Shown: in pieces, positions 50,348-60,246 of the stretch
Layout of the letters: every line of letters starts with the position of its first letter
Position numbering within the stretch: position 1 is the first letter of the stretch
NCBI RefSeq assembly: GCF_002165575.1
Contig: NZ_MXQF01000003.1
Location: 183,156-247,155 of the forward strand
Direction of reading: 5' to 3'
Length of the DNA stretch: 64,000 nucleotides
Source: Pseudoalteromonas sp. A601
Lineage (GTDB): Bacteria; Pseudomonadota; Gammaproteobacteria; Enterobacterales; Alteromonadaceae
Notes under the pieces: generated by a model
Told to the model about the DNA's origin: nothing
The model's input: the letters and a program-made list of their open reading frames with translations, nothing else
Databases searched by the model: none
Position numbers and translations under genes: made by a program

Positions 50348-52792
50348 CTATTCATCACGTAAGATAAGCGACGGCCTTGTACTGGCGGCTTTAAAGGCGA
50401 GGCTTGCAACGGTCAGCCAAGTAATCGCAGCTACAACAAATGCTGATAAGCCATACACCCAAATAGGTTGCCCTATGCGGTCATTAAAACTATTTAGCCA
50501 ATTATCTGTTAACCAATAAGCGAGCGGTATACTTACTACTAAGCTCAGTGACACCAGTTTTAAATAAGACACGCTTACTGCTGTTACTAATTGGATGACA
50601 GTTGCTCCTAGAACCTTTTTAATCGCCAACTCTTTTTGCTGTGAAAGCACAGTTTGAGATACCAACACCGCAAGACTAATAACGGTTAGCAATGTGCTCA
50701 AAATTAATAACCATTTTGATAAAGTTGTTATCCTATGCTCATTTTTATAATTTTTTGCATAATCATCGTCAAATCGGCTCACTTCAGCATCAAGAATGGC
50801 AAAACGTGATGTTAATAAAGCAGGGATCTGCCTTTTTAAATCCTCAAATACAGCATCATCGCTTAACTTTATAACAATATTGCCATGACCATTTGGCACG
50901 TAGTTGCGGCCTAGGTTAAAAGAAAGCGGTGTCATTTTATGTTTAGCCGAGCCAACTTTCACGTCAGCAACAACACCAACAACCGTGGCGCTTAAGTTCG
51001 CTTGTGCACTACTTAGCGTCATACCAATCACTTCTTGCATTGACTCATACCCCGCTAAATGCATCATAGACTCAGTGACAATTAACGCAACGTGCTCAGA
51101 GCCATCCGGCTGCTTTTCGAACCAATCACTTTGAAAGTCGCGATTAAAGTCTCTACCCGCTAACAATTTAAGCCCCAATGCTTCAACCACATCAAAACTG
51201 GTTACCACTGAAGGAGCAACCCCATCAACTACCTGCCCATTAGGCCAAGTTAGTTGCACACCGCCGCGCACTTGTTCAGTAAGGTTTATGTCGGTTGCAC
51301 TGAGCGAAGCAACGCCTGGTAAATCGGCAATTGCTGATATTACGCGTGTGTTATCTTTATCAAAAAGTTGTGTAGTTGGAATGTTTTTAACAATGAGTCT
51401 ATTTTTAGTTTGATAGCCCACATCCATATTCGCAACAAACTCAAGCTGCAACTGCGCAATAACAAATACAATAAATATGAAAGTGGCTAAACCTGCTTGA
51501 AAGCTCAGTATACCTTTGACCAGTAACCCCAAATGATACTGATAATGTGTTCTTACTAAGAGTTTTACATCAACATTGGCAACCACTAAGCCTGCATATA
51601 CGCCATTAAATATACCTATTACACAAGTTATCAAAATAGCCATCAACACCATTGATTTATCAAGCACAAACGAGATATGCGACTCAGCTAGCTGGTTAAA
51701 ATAATCATGACTCAACTCCACAAATGCCAAAGACAACACTACGGCAAAACCAGTGAGCACAATTGACTCAAAGATAAACAGCCGAAAAAGCTGACCTCGA
51801 CTGGCACCTATCGCCTTTTTAATCGCTATTTGTTTGGCAGTCCTGCCAACACTGACTAAGTTAAAGTTGATAAAATTACAGGTTATTTGCAAAAAAATAA
51901 TAAAGATAAGTCCACACGCAATGGCAACCGCAGTGATTGACCCTGCTGCTTTCATTTCATAAGTTGAGCGGCCTTTTAAATAAATATCACTGATATTTAT
52001 TAATTTATATTGCACTGTTTTGTGCTCTGCTGACTTTGTTGTTAAATACTGCTCAAACAACTTATTTTCAAGCGCAGTAATATCTGTATCGACTGCTGTT
52101 TTAATATAAACGTAGCCATGGGGTTGTTGTTCAAGTGTTGTAGGAAATGCTGTGAGTACGTCAAACGCAAAGTGCGTTTGCGCAGGTAAGTCTTTAAATA
52201 CAGCGCCAATTGTGTAGTTTTGTTCATTTGCACTTAGCCGCTCACCTACCACATTAATATCAGCGAATAACCGGATAGCTTCAGATTCACTAATCGCAAG
52301 TTGATTAGGTGTATTCAGCACCTCATCTATATCACCACGCACAACATCTAGATTAATAAATTTCGATAAGTTATTTGATGCAAAATAAACGTTTTTTAGC
52401 TTAACCTTAGTGTCGTCATTGTTTGTGCCTACATTTTTTGAGCTTACGACACGGCTTACTTCTGAATAAAAATGGTGACCTACATACCCCATAAATTCAG
52501 CCGGTATTAAACCAAATACGTCTTCAACATCACTATCGTTTAGCAGTGCTTGCGCCACCGCTAAATCGCGCATCGGCATTAATGTATCGAAACCAAAACT
52601 TGTAAAATCTACGTGCGCCCGATAAACCCGCTGTTTATCCGGCTGATTACTATCATAAGAGAGTTCATACTGTACAAATAAAGCCAGCAATATTACTGCT
52701 GCCAATCCTGCACTATAACTCACAAAGTGGAGCCAAAATAATCGAGTCGCTTTTGTTCTTATTGAAGTAACTAATTGTTCCAAAATGATCAT
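50348..52792 (-). CDS. FtsX-type ABC permease, second tandem copy
   Basis: An 814-residue MacB/FtsX-type permease with two FtsX membrane units: helices near 25-45 and 280-410, a periplasmic core in between, and a second core plus C-terminal helices near 680-800. Coupling loops are AKQIAIKKAIGASRGQLFRL and QKELAIKKVLGATVIQLV. It is a diverged paralogue of the next gene, with nearly identical 3' ends. ATG 52792 is chosen by alignment with the paralogue; a TTG at 52783 has a better-placed AGGA. Last gene of the operon. Confidence 0.85.
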   Translation of the reverse strand: MIILEQLVTSIRTKATRLFWLHFVSYSAGLAAVILLALFVQYELSYDSNQPDKQRVYRAHVDFTSFGFDTLMPMRDLAVAQALLNDSDVEDVFGLIPAEFMGYVGHHFYSEVSRVVSSKNVGTNNDDTKVKLKNVYFASNNLSKFINLDVVRGDIDEVLNTPNQLAISESEAIRLFADINVVGERLSANEQNYTIGAVFKDLPAQTHFAFDVLTAFPTTLEQQPHGYVYIKTAVDTDITALENKLFEQYLTTKSAEHKTVQYKLINISDIYLKGRSTYEMKAAGSITAVAIACGLIFIIFLQITCNFINFNLVSVGRTAKQIAIKKAIGASRGQLFRLFIFESIVLTGFAVVLSLAFVELSHDYFNQLAESHISFVLDKSMVLMAILITCVIGIFNGVYAGLVVANVDVKLLVRTHYQYHLGLLVKGILSFQAGLATFIFIVFVIAQLQLEFVANMDVGYQTKNRLIVKNIPTTQLFDKDNTRVISAIADLPGVASLSATDINLTEQVRGGVQLTWPNGQVVDGVAPSVVTSFDVVEALGLKLLAGRDFNRDFQSDWFEKQPDGSEHVALIVTESMMHLAGYESMQEVIGMTLSSAQANLSATVVGVVADVKVGSAKHKMTPLSFNLGRNYVPNGHGNIVIKLSDDAVFEDLKRQIPALLTSRFAILDAEVSRFDDDYAKNYKNEHRITTLSKWLLILSTLLTVISLAVLVSQTVLSQQKELAIKKVLGATVIQLVTAVSVSYLKLVSLSLVVSIPLAYWLTDNWLNSFNDRIGQPIWVYGLSAFVVAAITWLTVASLAFKAASTRPSLILRDE
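50350..50431 (-). repeat. homogenised 3' end of tandem permease genes, copy A
   Basis: These 82 bases match 52877-52958 with eight mismatches, far above the level elsewhere in the two genes. Confidence 0.75.
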
Positions 52793-52874
52793 CCTTTTCA
52801 GTTTGTTAATCGCTGCCAAAATTTAACTCGATACTTTGGCAGCGTTAACATTTTCATCTAAAAATCACTTTTTA

Positions 52875-55271
52875 TTATTCATAACGTAAAGTAAGCGATG
52901 GCCTTGTACTCGCCGCTTTAAAGGTGAGGCTTGCAACGGTCAGCCAAGTGATCGCAGCAACACTTAGTGCGGCAATTAAATAAACCCACAACGCTTGATC
53001 AACACGCTCGTTAAAATTAGCAAGCCAGTCACCCACCAGCCAATAAGTTAGCGGGTAAGCAATCACAATACTTATCGCTACTAAAATCAAAAACTCTTTT
53101 GCCAGTAGGTTCATAATGCTTATGCGTGATGCACCAAGTACTTTGCGTACAGCGACTTCTTTTTGACGACGTAATGCGGAGAACGACGCTAATCCAAAGA
53201 TTCCAACACATGTAAGTACTATTGCTAACCCTGAGAATATTTGTACCAGTTTAAAAATGCTTTCTTCGACTTCAAAGTTTTGCTGATAGTCTGCATCCAT
53301 CAATGTAATTTCTGGTTCATTTTTTAAATCAAATGCTTGTATTAAGTTGTTGATCTCGTTGTATACATCACTAATTTTATCTAGCTTACTATTTATAACT
53401 AAATCAACTGTCGTTTGTGCACTCCAGCCACACGAGAATGAAATAGGTACCCAAGCTTCTGTGGCAGATCCCACCTTTACATCAGCAACAACACCCACAA
53501 TAGTCGCGGTAATATTGTCGTATTCGCTGGTAACTAGCATACCAATTACGTCTTCTGGGTTTTGGTAGCCCGCTCTTTTAACCATTTTCTCAGTAACAAT
53601 TAATGCCATTGCTTGTAAGTCTGAATCGCCAACATTATGCAACCAATCCGTTTGATATTCAGTTGAAAAGTCGCGCCCAGCTAGTAACGTTAAACCCAAC
53701 GTTTCAACAACTGAGAAACCACTACCAACTGTAGGCATCAAGCCTTCTTCGGTGTGCCCGTTAGGCCATGTAAAGCGATATTCTTCACCAAAACTATCTG
53801 TAATATCAGAATCAACTGTCGTCACTTGATTAACACCTGATAATTGACGGATTTTATCGACTACTATGTGCTCTTTATCCATCATGGTGTCACTATCTAA
53901 TGAATGCACAACAATACGACCATCAGGTTGATAACCCGAATTTATAGATTGTAAAAGCGTAAGCTGATTTAAACACAGCAAAGTTCCTGCTATCAAAGAA
54001 ACAGCTATTGCGGCCTGAAAAGTTAATAACCCCTTACGAATGATAATTGCACTGCGCCCATTTTTAAGTTCGCCACTTAAAATGGTATTTAAAGGCGCAT
54101 TAGCAACTAAGTAAGCAGGATAAAATCCTGATATCAGAGTTAGCCCCAATATAACCGCTATCATTACAGTTATTGATTCAGCATCAAACTGTAAGCTAAA
54201 TGGCCTATGTGATAATTCATTAAATACTGGAATAAATAGCTCGACCATACACAATGCAATTAGCATTGATAGACTGATCAACAATAGTGCCTCAACAAAA
54301 AATTGTATAACTAGTTGTAGCTTAGTCGCGCCAAGGGTTTTTCTGATGGCTATTTCTTTAGTACGATGCAATAGCTGGGCAACTGATAGGTTTGTGAAAT
54401 TGGCAGCTGCAATTAATAGTAATAATAAGCTCAAACCAATGCTTATATTAACCAAAGTTTCTGAGCCACCAGGTTTAAAGTCAAATGATGATTTAGCAAA
54501 AAAATAAATATCAGGCATGGCAACCAGTCGATACTTTAATTGGCTATTTTTTAATGAGTACTGAGAAATCATAGTACTCGCGAATAACTCTTCCAGCGCT
54601 TTAATATCTGCAAACTCGTTAGTTTTGATATAAATATAGCCTGATGTATCACCAAACTCAGTTAGGTCTAACGGCATTAATGTATCAAAAAGGAAATGAC
54701 TGTTATCTGGTAAATCTTCAAATATTGCGGCAACAGTTATATTCTTCTCACCATCGCTGAACACCTTACCTACAGCATTAGATTGTCCGAATAAACGCGT
54801 TGCTTCACTGACACTCAAAGCAACTTTATTAGGTGTAGAAAGCGCTGTCTGTAAATTACCAAATCGAGTTTTTATTGCTAAGAATTGCTCTATGTTTGAT
54901 GTTGCAGCATAAAAGTTTCGTAAATTAAATTTATTACTCTTCACCTGTATTTGATCAGTCGCCATTTCATAATCTATCACGTCAGACAGAATAAAGATGT
55001 CCTCTATATCTTTATGCGATTTTAGCTTCTGTGCTATCTCACTGCTTGTTAAAGGGATTACTTCATAACCAATAGCACTTAAGTCTAAATGTAAGCGGTA
55101 GACGCTCTCATAATTTGGATGATTTTTATCAAACGATAGCTCATATCGAGCAAACAGTGCCACTAAAATAGCCGCAGCTAAGCCAACACTTAGTCCTAAA
55201 ATATTTAATATAAAATGCTGTTTTTGTTGTTTAAATGTTCTTAACGCAGTGACTAAATAATTAATAACCAT
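52875..55271 (-). CDS. FtsX-type ABC permease, first tandem copy
   Basis: A 798-residue permease with the same plan as its tandem copy: N-terminal helix (ILNILGLSVGLAAAILVALFARYELSF), MacB-like core, FtsX unit (TKEIAIRKTLGATKLQLVIQFF), a second core, and a final unit (RQKEVAVRKVLGASRISIMNLL). ATG 55271 begins one base after the ATPase stop, with GAGG nearby, so translation is coupled; the frame runs open to 55319 inside the ATPase gene. Proteins of this type move substrates out of the periplasm by mechanotransmission, or remodel the envelope. Confidence 0.88.
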   Translation of the reverse strand: MVINYLVTALRTFKQQKQHFILNILGLSVGLAAAILVALFARYELSFDKNHPNYESVYRLHLDLSAIGYEVIPLTSSEIAQKLKSHKDIEDIFILSDVIDYEMATDQIQVKSNKFNLRNFYAATSNIEQFLAIKTRFGNLQTALSTPNKVALSVSEATRLFGQSNAVGKVFSDGEKNITVAAIFEDLPDNSHFLFDTLMPLDLTEFGDTSGYIYIKTNEFADIKALEELFASTMISQYSLKNSQLKYRLVAMPDIYFFAKSSFDFKPGGSETLVNISIGLSLLLLLIAAANFTNLSVAQLLHRTKEIAIRKTLGATKLQLVIQFFVEALLLISLSMLIALCMVELFIPVFNELSHRPFSLQFDAESITVMIAVILGLTLISGFYPAYLVANAPLNTILSGELKNGRSAIIIRKGLLTFQAAIAVSLIAGTLLCLNQLTLLQSINSGYQPDGRIVVHSLDSDTMMDKEHIVVDKIRQLSGVNQVTTVDSDITDSFGEEYRFTWPNGHTEEGLMPTVGSGFSVVETLGLTLLAGRDFSTEYQTDWLHNVGDSDLQAMALIVTEKMVKRAGYQNPEDVIGMLVTSEYDNITATIVGVVADVKVGSATEAWVPISFSCGWSAQTTVDLVINSKLDKISDVYNEINNLIQAFDLKNEPEITLMDADYQQNFEVEESIFKLVQIFSGLAIVLTCVGIFGLASFSALRRQKEVAVRKVLGASRISIMNLLAKEFLILVAISIVIAYPLTYWLVGDWLANFNERVDQALWVYLIAALSVAAITWLTVASLTFKAASTRPSLTLRYE
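52877..52958 (-). repeat. homogenised 3' end of tandem permease genes, copy B
   Basis: Partner of the copy at 50350-50431 (74 of 82 bases identical), covering the last 27 codons of the permease. Confidence 0.75.
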
Positions 55272-55272
55272 G

Positions 55273-55977
55273 TTAAGCAACCTCACCTGCGGCTTGCTGC
55301 GCAACATTTGCTTTATCAAGCATTACTTGGCCATCAAGTAGACGCACTAAACGTTCTGCATACGCGCCCTCTTTTTCTGAGTGAGTCACCATAATAACCG
55401 TAGTGCCTTCGCGGTTTAATTCGCGCAGCATTGCCATCACTTCATCACCATTTTTAGAGTCTAAATTACCTGTTGGCTCATCGGCTAAAATGAGTTTTGG
55501 GTTAATCACTAATGCACGGGCAACAGCTACCCGTTGCTGTTGACCACCTGAAAGTTGCTGCGGTAAATGCTCACCTCGGTGCTCAATACCCACGCGTTTT
55601 AAAATGGCTTCAACTCGCTCTTTACGCTCATCTTTTGATATTTTTTGATACTGTAATGGCAGCTCTACGTTTTCAAATACTGTTAGCTCGTCAATCAAGT
55701 TAAAGCTTTGAAATACAAAGCCGATTGAAGCTTTACGTAGCTCTGCTAATTGCTTCTCGCTGTAACCTGCAATGTCAGTACCTGAAAAGTCAAAACCACC
55801 ACTTGTTGGCGAGTCCAGCATACCTAAAATTGATAACAACGTTGATTTACCACAGCCAGACGGGCCCATAATCGCTAAAAAGTCACCTTCGTTTACGGTT
55901 AAGTTGATATTGCTCAGCGCTGTTGTTTCTACATCTTGAGTACGAAATACACGGCTTAAATTAGTTAATTTGATCAT
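55273..55977 (-). CDS. MacB/LolD-type ABC ATPase
   Basis: A 234-residue ABC ATPase. Walker A GPSGCGKST (38-46), Q-loop in FVFQSFNLIDELTVFENVELPL, signature LSGGQQQRVAVARAL, Walker B LILADEPTGNLDS and switch His in VMVTHSEKEG (here IMVTHSEKEG) are all intact. The group powers MacB-, LolCDE- and FtsEX-type permeases. It follows the adaptor gene by 11 bases and precedes the first permease by one base. Confidence 0.93.
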   Translation of the reverse strand: MIKLTNLSRVFRTQDVETTALSNINLTVNEGDFLAIMGPSGCGKSTLLSILGMLDSPTSGGFDFSGTDIAGYSEKQLAELRKASIGFVFQSFNLIDELTVFENVELPLQYQKISKDERKERVEAILKRVGIEHRGEHLPQQLSGGQQQRVAVARALVINPKLILADEPTGNLDSKNGDEVMAMLRELNREGTTVIMVTHSEKEGAYAERLVRLLDGQVMLDKANVAQQAAGEVA

Positions 55978-55988
55978 GGTTATTTTCC

Positions 55989-57242
55989 TTAAAATTGTAG
56001 TTGCTGTGCTTTATCAAAGTTGCTGTAGCTTGAGGTAATTACTTGATCCCCAGCATTGAGCCCTTCAAGCACTTCAAAATAGTTCTGATTCTTTTTGCCT
56101 AGGCGGATATCACGGCGCAGCGCTTTATCGCCACCGTGCTCAATTACATAAATCCAGTTACCACCTGAATTAGTAAAAAAGGCCCCGCGTTTAAGCAATA
56201 AGGCATCAGTTTTGTCATCCCCTAGCATTAACTCAATATCAATACTTTGGCCGCGTTTTATACTTTTGGTATTACTGGGTAAATCAACTTCAATTTGAAA
56301 TTGCGACTGCTGTACGCGGCTATCAATTTTGCTCACTTTGGCGTTCACTGTGCCGCTTTCAAGTTCAATCATCACGGTCATGTCACGCTGCACTTGGTTT
56401 AAATAAAATTCATCCATGCGTACCACTAATTTATATTCATTAGGGATATCTATTTGGCCTAATCGTGCACCACTGTTTTTAGATTCGCCAATTTCCACAT
56501 TAAGCTCGCTTAAGTAGCCAGAAACTGGTGCTTTGATTAATAAGTTGTCGAGATTTCTGCGCGCAAACTGTAGGTTTTTTTCAAGCATTTTAGCGCTATC
56601 GGCAAGTTGAGCTACTTGCACCTCACGAATTGAATTTTCCTGCTTTTGGCGTTCAAGAGTGAGCTCTTTACGGGCTTGGTAATAATTTAAATCTTCTTCA
56701 AGCTCTTCAAGTTGGTCTTGCGCCAATACACCACTTTTAACCAAGGGCTTAGTTTGTTTTAAACGACGGGTTAGGTGGGTAATTTTTAGCTCGATTTCTA
56801 ATAAATCACGGCGCAAATTTAACCGACTGGTTTCCATGGTCATTTGCGTATTGCGTAAAAAATTAAGTTGCTCAGTAACTTGTGCTTCACGGCTCATTAC
56901 ATCAAGTTGTAGGTTGGTATTGCTTAAGCGCACTAGCGGCTGGCCTTTTTTAACATATTCGCCTTGCTCTACTAAACGCTCTTCTACTTGACCACCAGCA
57001 ATAGTATCAAGATAAATACTGGTTTTTGGCACGACTTGACCGCGCAAGCTCAATGCATCTTTAAAGGCACCTTGTTTAACCGTGCTAACCGTAAGGCTGC
57101 TACGATCAATATTCTGGCTACGACCTGTATCACTGCTTTGCGTAAAACCTAACGCAGCAGCCGCAACACCTAAAACCAGCGCTGCAAAGATGAGTTTTTT
57201 AAAATACTTTTGCGTAAATGAGCGTTCTATTTTTTTGTCCAT
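55989..57242 (-). CDS. HlyD-type periplasmic adaptor of the ABC system
   Basis: A 417-residue adaptor: N-terminal membrane anchor (FKKLIFAALVLGVAAAALGF, 14-33), barrel-sandwich halves (VVPKTSIYLDTIAGGQVEERLVEQGEYVKKG and LIKAPVSGYLSELNVEIGESKNSG), and a long coiled-coil hairpin at about 110-215. A beta-barrel and membrane-proximal domain follow, as in MacA. Together with the ATPase and permeases it forms a MacAB-like exporter. It is first in the operon behind a sigma-54 promoter. Confidence 0.9.
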   Translation of the reverse strand: MDKKIERSFTQKYFKKLIFAALVLGVAAAALGFTQSSDTGRSQNIDRSSLTVSTVKQGAFKDALSLRGQVVPKTSIYLDTIAGGQVEERLVEQGEYVKKGQPLVRLSNTNLQLDVMSREAQVTEQLNFLRNTQMTMETSRLNLRRDLLEIELKITHLTRRLKQTKPLVKSGVLAQDQLEELEEDLNYYQARKELTLERQKQENSIREVQVAQLADSAKMLEKNLQFARRNLDNLLIKAPVSGYLSELNVEIGESKNSGARLGQIDIPNEYKLVVRMDEFYLNQVQRDMTVMIELESGTVNAKVSKIDSRVQQSQFQIEVDLPSNTKSIKRGQSIDIELMLGDDKTDALLLKRGAFFTNSGGNWIYVIEHGGDKALRRDIRLGKKNQNYFEVLEGLNAGDQVITSSYSNFDKAQQLQF

Positions 57243-57287
57243 GTCGGCTATTTTGATACAAGTTTAATAACTAATTATCGATAGTTA

Positions 57288-57306
57288 TTACAATCACTAT
57301 GCCAAC
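57288..57306 (-). promoter_or_regulatory. sigma-54 promoter of the ABC operon
   Basis: On the minus strand TTGGCATAGTGATTGTAA matches the -24/-12 consensus TTGGCA-N6-TTGC with GG and GT ten bases apart (the second is normally GC). It lies about 50 bases before the adaptor gene and 60 bases from the upstream dyads. Confidence 0.65.
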
Positions 57307-57364
57307 TTAATTTAATATATAAATTCAACAACTTAACATTTAACTTAACTATTTCCATATTGAT

Positions 57365-57417
57365 AGTGTCCGCTAATAGAACACTTTATTATTTTATAAA
57401 CGTCCATTTATGGACAC
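57365..57417. promoter_or_regulatory. paired activator sites for the NtrC-type regulator
   Basis: AGTGTCC...GAACACT (57365-57385) and the perfect GTCCATTTATGGAC (57402-57415) are two dyads with centres 33 bases apart, about three helical turns. Both carry TGTCC/GGACA halves. The spacing and place suit an NtrC-type activator acting on the sigma-54 promoter. Confidence 0.6.
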
Positions 57418-57466
57418 TTTCCCTTTTTTGTTTTAGGCTAAATAAAACCCTATAAAAATAATAAGC

Positions 57467-58885
57467 ATGAAACACTCAGGCTCACTTTTAATTGTTGATG
57501 ACAACCCCGATATTCTTATTGCCGCACGTTTATTACTAAAACAGCATTATCAAAGCGTTAAAACCACTGACAACCCATTTGATATTGCAGGCATCATTGA
57601 CGAGCAACGCAAGCTCGAGCAACCCATTGACGTAATATTGCTTGATATGAACTTTACCCAAGACTCAATAAGCGGCAAAGAAGGCTTTTATTGGCTAAAA
57701 AAGATTATCGAGCAAGACGCTAATATCGTTGTTTTGTTAATGACTGCCTACGGCGACATTCAACTAGCCGTAGATGCAATTAAAGCGGGCGCCTCTGATT
57801 TTATTGCCAAGCCTTGGCAAAACGAGCAATTACTTGGCGCAGTCGCCGCCGCATTTTCACACGCCAAAGATAAACAACAAGTTGGTAAATTAACGCGGCA
57901 AAAGCAAGGGTTAAACCAAGCCTTAAATACTCCCAACGTTGAGTTTTTAGGTCAAAGCAGTGCGATGCAGCAGGTATTTAGTACCATAGAAAAAGCCGCA
58001 CAAACTGACGCCAACATACTGATCACCGGTGAAAGCGGCACAGGCAAAGAGCTCACCGCGCATGCGATTCATCAAGCAAGTATGCGCCACAGCCAAACCT
58101 TTATGAGTTTAGACATGGGCGCAGTGGCGCAGAATTTATTTGAAAGCGAGCTATTCGGCCATAAAAAAGGCGCGTTTACCGATGCAAAAGCCGATCGCAT
58201 TGGTAAATTTGAACTTGCTCATGGCGGCAGTTTATTTTTAGATGAGCTGGGTAATTTACCTCTAGAGCATCAAGCTAAATTACTGGCTGCACTACAAAAT
58301 AGGCAAATAACGCCGGTTGGTGGCAGTAAAGCGGTTGATATTGATATTCGGCTAATTTGTGCCACTAACGACAACCTTGATCAAGCTGTGAGCGAAGGTC
58401 GTTTTCGCCAAGATTTGTTATACCGTATAAACACCGTTGAAATTCGCTTACCTGCATTACGTGAGCGAAGTGAAGATATTCCGCTGTTAGCACATTATTA
58501 CCTGAATCATTTTTGCCAAAAATATAAACGTAGCTTAACCATTACTGAGGCTGACATGGTGTTACTTTGCCAGTATTCATGGCCAGGTAATGTGCGAGAG
58601 CTTGCTCACGCAATAGAGCGAGCCGTTATTTTAACTGAAGGTAATACACTCGATATAACCTCCGTTGTGGGGAATAGCGAAGTATCTAGCACTCATGCTA
58701 TCGGTCAAAGTACAGAGACTCTAAACACTCTGCCGCAGTTCGATACCTTTAATTTAGAGATACTCGAACAACGCACAGTTCGCGCAGCACTTAAGCACCA
58801 TCAAGGGAATGTCAGTCATGCAGCCAAAGCGCTTGGTTTAACCCGCGGTGCCATGTACCGCCGGCTTGAAAAGTATGGGTTATAA
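57467..58885 (+). CDS. NtrC-type sigma-54 response regulator
   Basis: A 472-residue activator. Receiver domain with Asp60 (VILLDMNF), AAA+ domain with Walker A GESGTGKE (188-195), sigma-54 contact loop GAFTDA (235-240; usual is GAFTGA), Walker B LFLDE (256-260), and a Fis-type helix-turn-helix at the end (HHQGNVSHAAKALGLTRGAMYRRLEKYGL). It diverges from the ABC operon across the sigma-54 promoter and precedes its kinase by two bases. ABC operon activation is the natural inference. Confidence 0.93.
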   Translation: MKHSGSLLIVDDNPDILIAARLLLKQHYQSVKTTDNPFDIAGIIDEQRKLEQPIDVILLDMNFTQDSISGKEGFYWLKKIIEQDANIVVLLMTAYGDIQLAVDAIKAGASDFIAKPWQNEQLLGAVAAAFSHAKDKQQVGKLTRQKQGLNQALNTPNVEFLGQSSAMQQVFSTIEKAAQTDANILITGESGTGKELTAHAIHQASMRHSQTFMSLDMGAVAQNLFESELFGHKKGAFTDAKADRIGKFELAHGGSLFLDELGNLPLEHQAKLLAALQNRQITPVGGSKAVDIDIRLICATNDNLDQAVSEGRFRQDLLYRINTVEIRLPALRERSEDIPLLAHYYLNHFCQKYKRSLTITEADMVLLCQYSWPGNVRELAHAIERAVILTEGNTLDITSVVGNSEVSSTHAIGQSTETLNTLPQFDTFNLEILEQRTVRAALKHHQGNVSHAAKALGLTRGAMYRRLEKYGL

Positions 58886-58887
58886 TT

Positions 58888-60204
58888 ATGCGGGCTAATT
58901 TATTGCTTTCATTTAATATTATCGCACTTATAAGTACGAGTTCATTGCTTAGCTATGTATTACAAACGCATGGTTTCTCAGCAACGACATTGCTAATAAT
59001 GCTAGTTGCCGCAGCATTAATAGCGCATATTTTTACGCTGTTTAAGCGCCAACAAAAACAAGCTGAAATGGTGATCCGCGCTTTAGCCAATGGTGACAGT
59101 ACCTTAGGGCTTGGTAAACAACACCCAATGCTTAAACAATTTGAGCAAGTAAAAACGCAAATGCAAACAGCACGTTTTAATGCCGAGCAACAAACGCAAT
59201 TTTTACAAGCTTTGCTTATTCATGTTGATTTAGCCGTATTGGTATGTGATGACCATGGTAAGGTGATTGAATCAAACCCAGCCGTTAGTAAGTTACTAGG
59301 TAAAAGCTTTCAACATTTACATGAGTTAGGCGCTGTTGGAGAGTTAATTTTAAACGCCGAACATAATATCCGCAGCACCGCCTACTGGCAAAATGGCGAG
59401 CAGCACGACACCCTATCAATTCAACTAAGTATCGCTGAAATACAAGGTAAAGTTCGCCGCGTAGTGAGCTTACAGTCAATTCACGACCAGTTACAACTTA
59501 AAGAACAACAAGCGTATAAACGCTTAACTAAAGTGCTCACTCACGAAATTGCCAACTCTATTACGCCACTATCATCACTAGCGGATACCTGCAGTAATTT
59601 ACTGCCGCAAGAGCTATGTTTTGATGAACCTGAAGATAAACAAGACTTACAGCTTGCGTTAAGCACGTTAGCGTCAAGAACCGCTCATTTAGGTGATTTT
59701 ATTGCTCGTTTTCGCCAAATTAGTAGTTTACCTAAACCCAATTTGGCGCCTGAAAATTTAGCCGACATGCTAGCGCGTATTGTCGCCTTACATCAACAAC
59801 AAGCACGCGAACAAGACACCCATATTGAACTGTCGATTAAAAATCAGCAGTTAGTAATGCTTGATAGCAGCCAAATAGAGCAGGTATTAATAAACTTAAT
59901 AAAAAATGCACTTGAAGTACTAAAGAGTAGCCAAAAGTACAGCACTGAGAATGCAGCTCAACCAACGATCGAAATCAGCTTAGCGCAAAACACTAGCCAA
60001 CAACTTTATATAGAAATTAGCGACAATGGTACAGGCATCAGCGAACATGTGGTAGATATGATCTTCGTGCCATTTTTTACCACCAAGCAACAAGGCTCTG
60101 GCATTGGTTTGAGCCTATCAAGGCAAATTATGCTCAACCACGGCGGTGATTTAATTTATGTACCAAAACCACAAGGCGCATGCTTTAGGTGTGTGTTTGA
60201 ATGA
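58888..60204 (+). CDS. sensor histidine kinase partner
   Basis: A 438-residue membrane kinase. Two helices (4-22 and 33-50) with almost no periplasmic loop suggest sensing in the membrane or of the transporter itself. A HAMP/PAS-like middle (QFLQALLIHVDLAVLVCDDHGKVIESNPAVSKLLG) follows. His219 lies in LTHEIANSITPLSSLADT; the ATPase domain has LINLIKNALEVL, ISDNGTGI and GSGIGLSLSRQI. It belongs to the NtrB/AtoS-like group. Two bases separate it from the regulator gene. Confidence 0.92.
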   Translation: MRANLLLSFNIIALISTSSLLSYVLQTHGFSATTLLIMLVAAALIAHIFTLFKRQQKQAEMVIRALANGDSTLGLGKQHPMLKQFEQVKTQMQTARFNAEQQTQFLQALLIHVDLAVLVCDDHGKVIESNPAVSKLLGKSFQHLHELGAVGELILNAEHNIRSTAYWQNGEQHDTLSIQLSIAEIQGKVRRVVSLQSIHDQLQLKEQQAYKRLTKVLTHEIANSITPLSSLADTCSNLLPQELCFDEPEDKQDLQLALSTLASRTAHLGDFIARFRQISSLPKPNLAPENLADMLARIVALHQQQAREQDTHIELSIKNQQLVMLDSSQIEQVLINLIKNALEVLKSSQKYSTENAAQPTIEISLAQNTSQQLYIEISDNGTGISEHVVDMIFVPFFTTKQQGSGIGLSLSRQIMLNHGGDLIYVPKPQGACFRCVFE

Positions 60205-60246
60205 ACGAAGTCGTTTACGGCGATAATTAATTTTCAATATAAGTAA

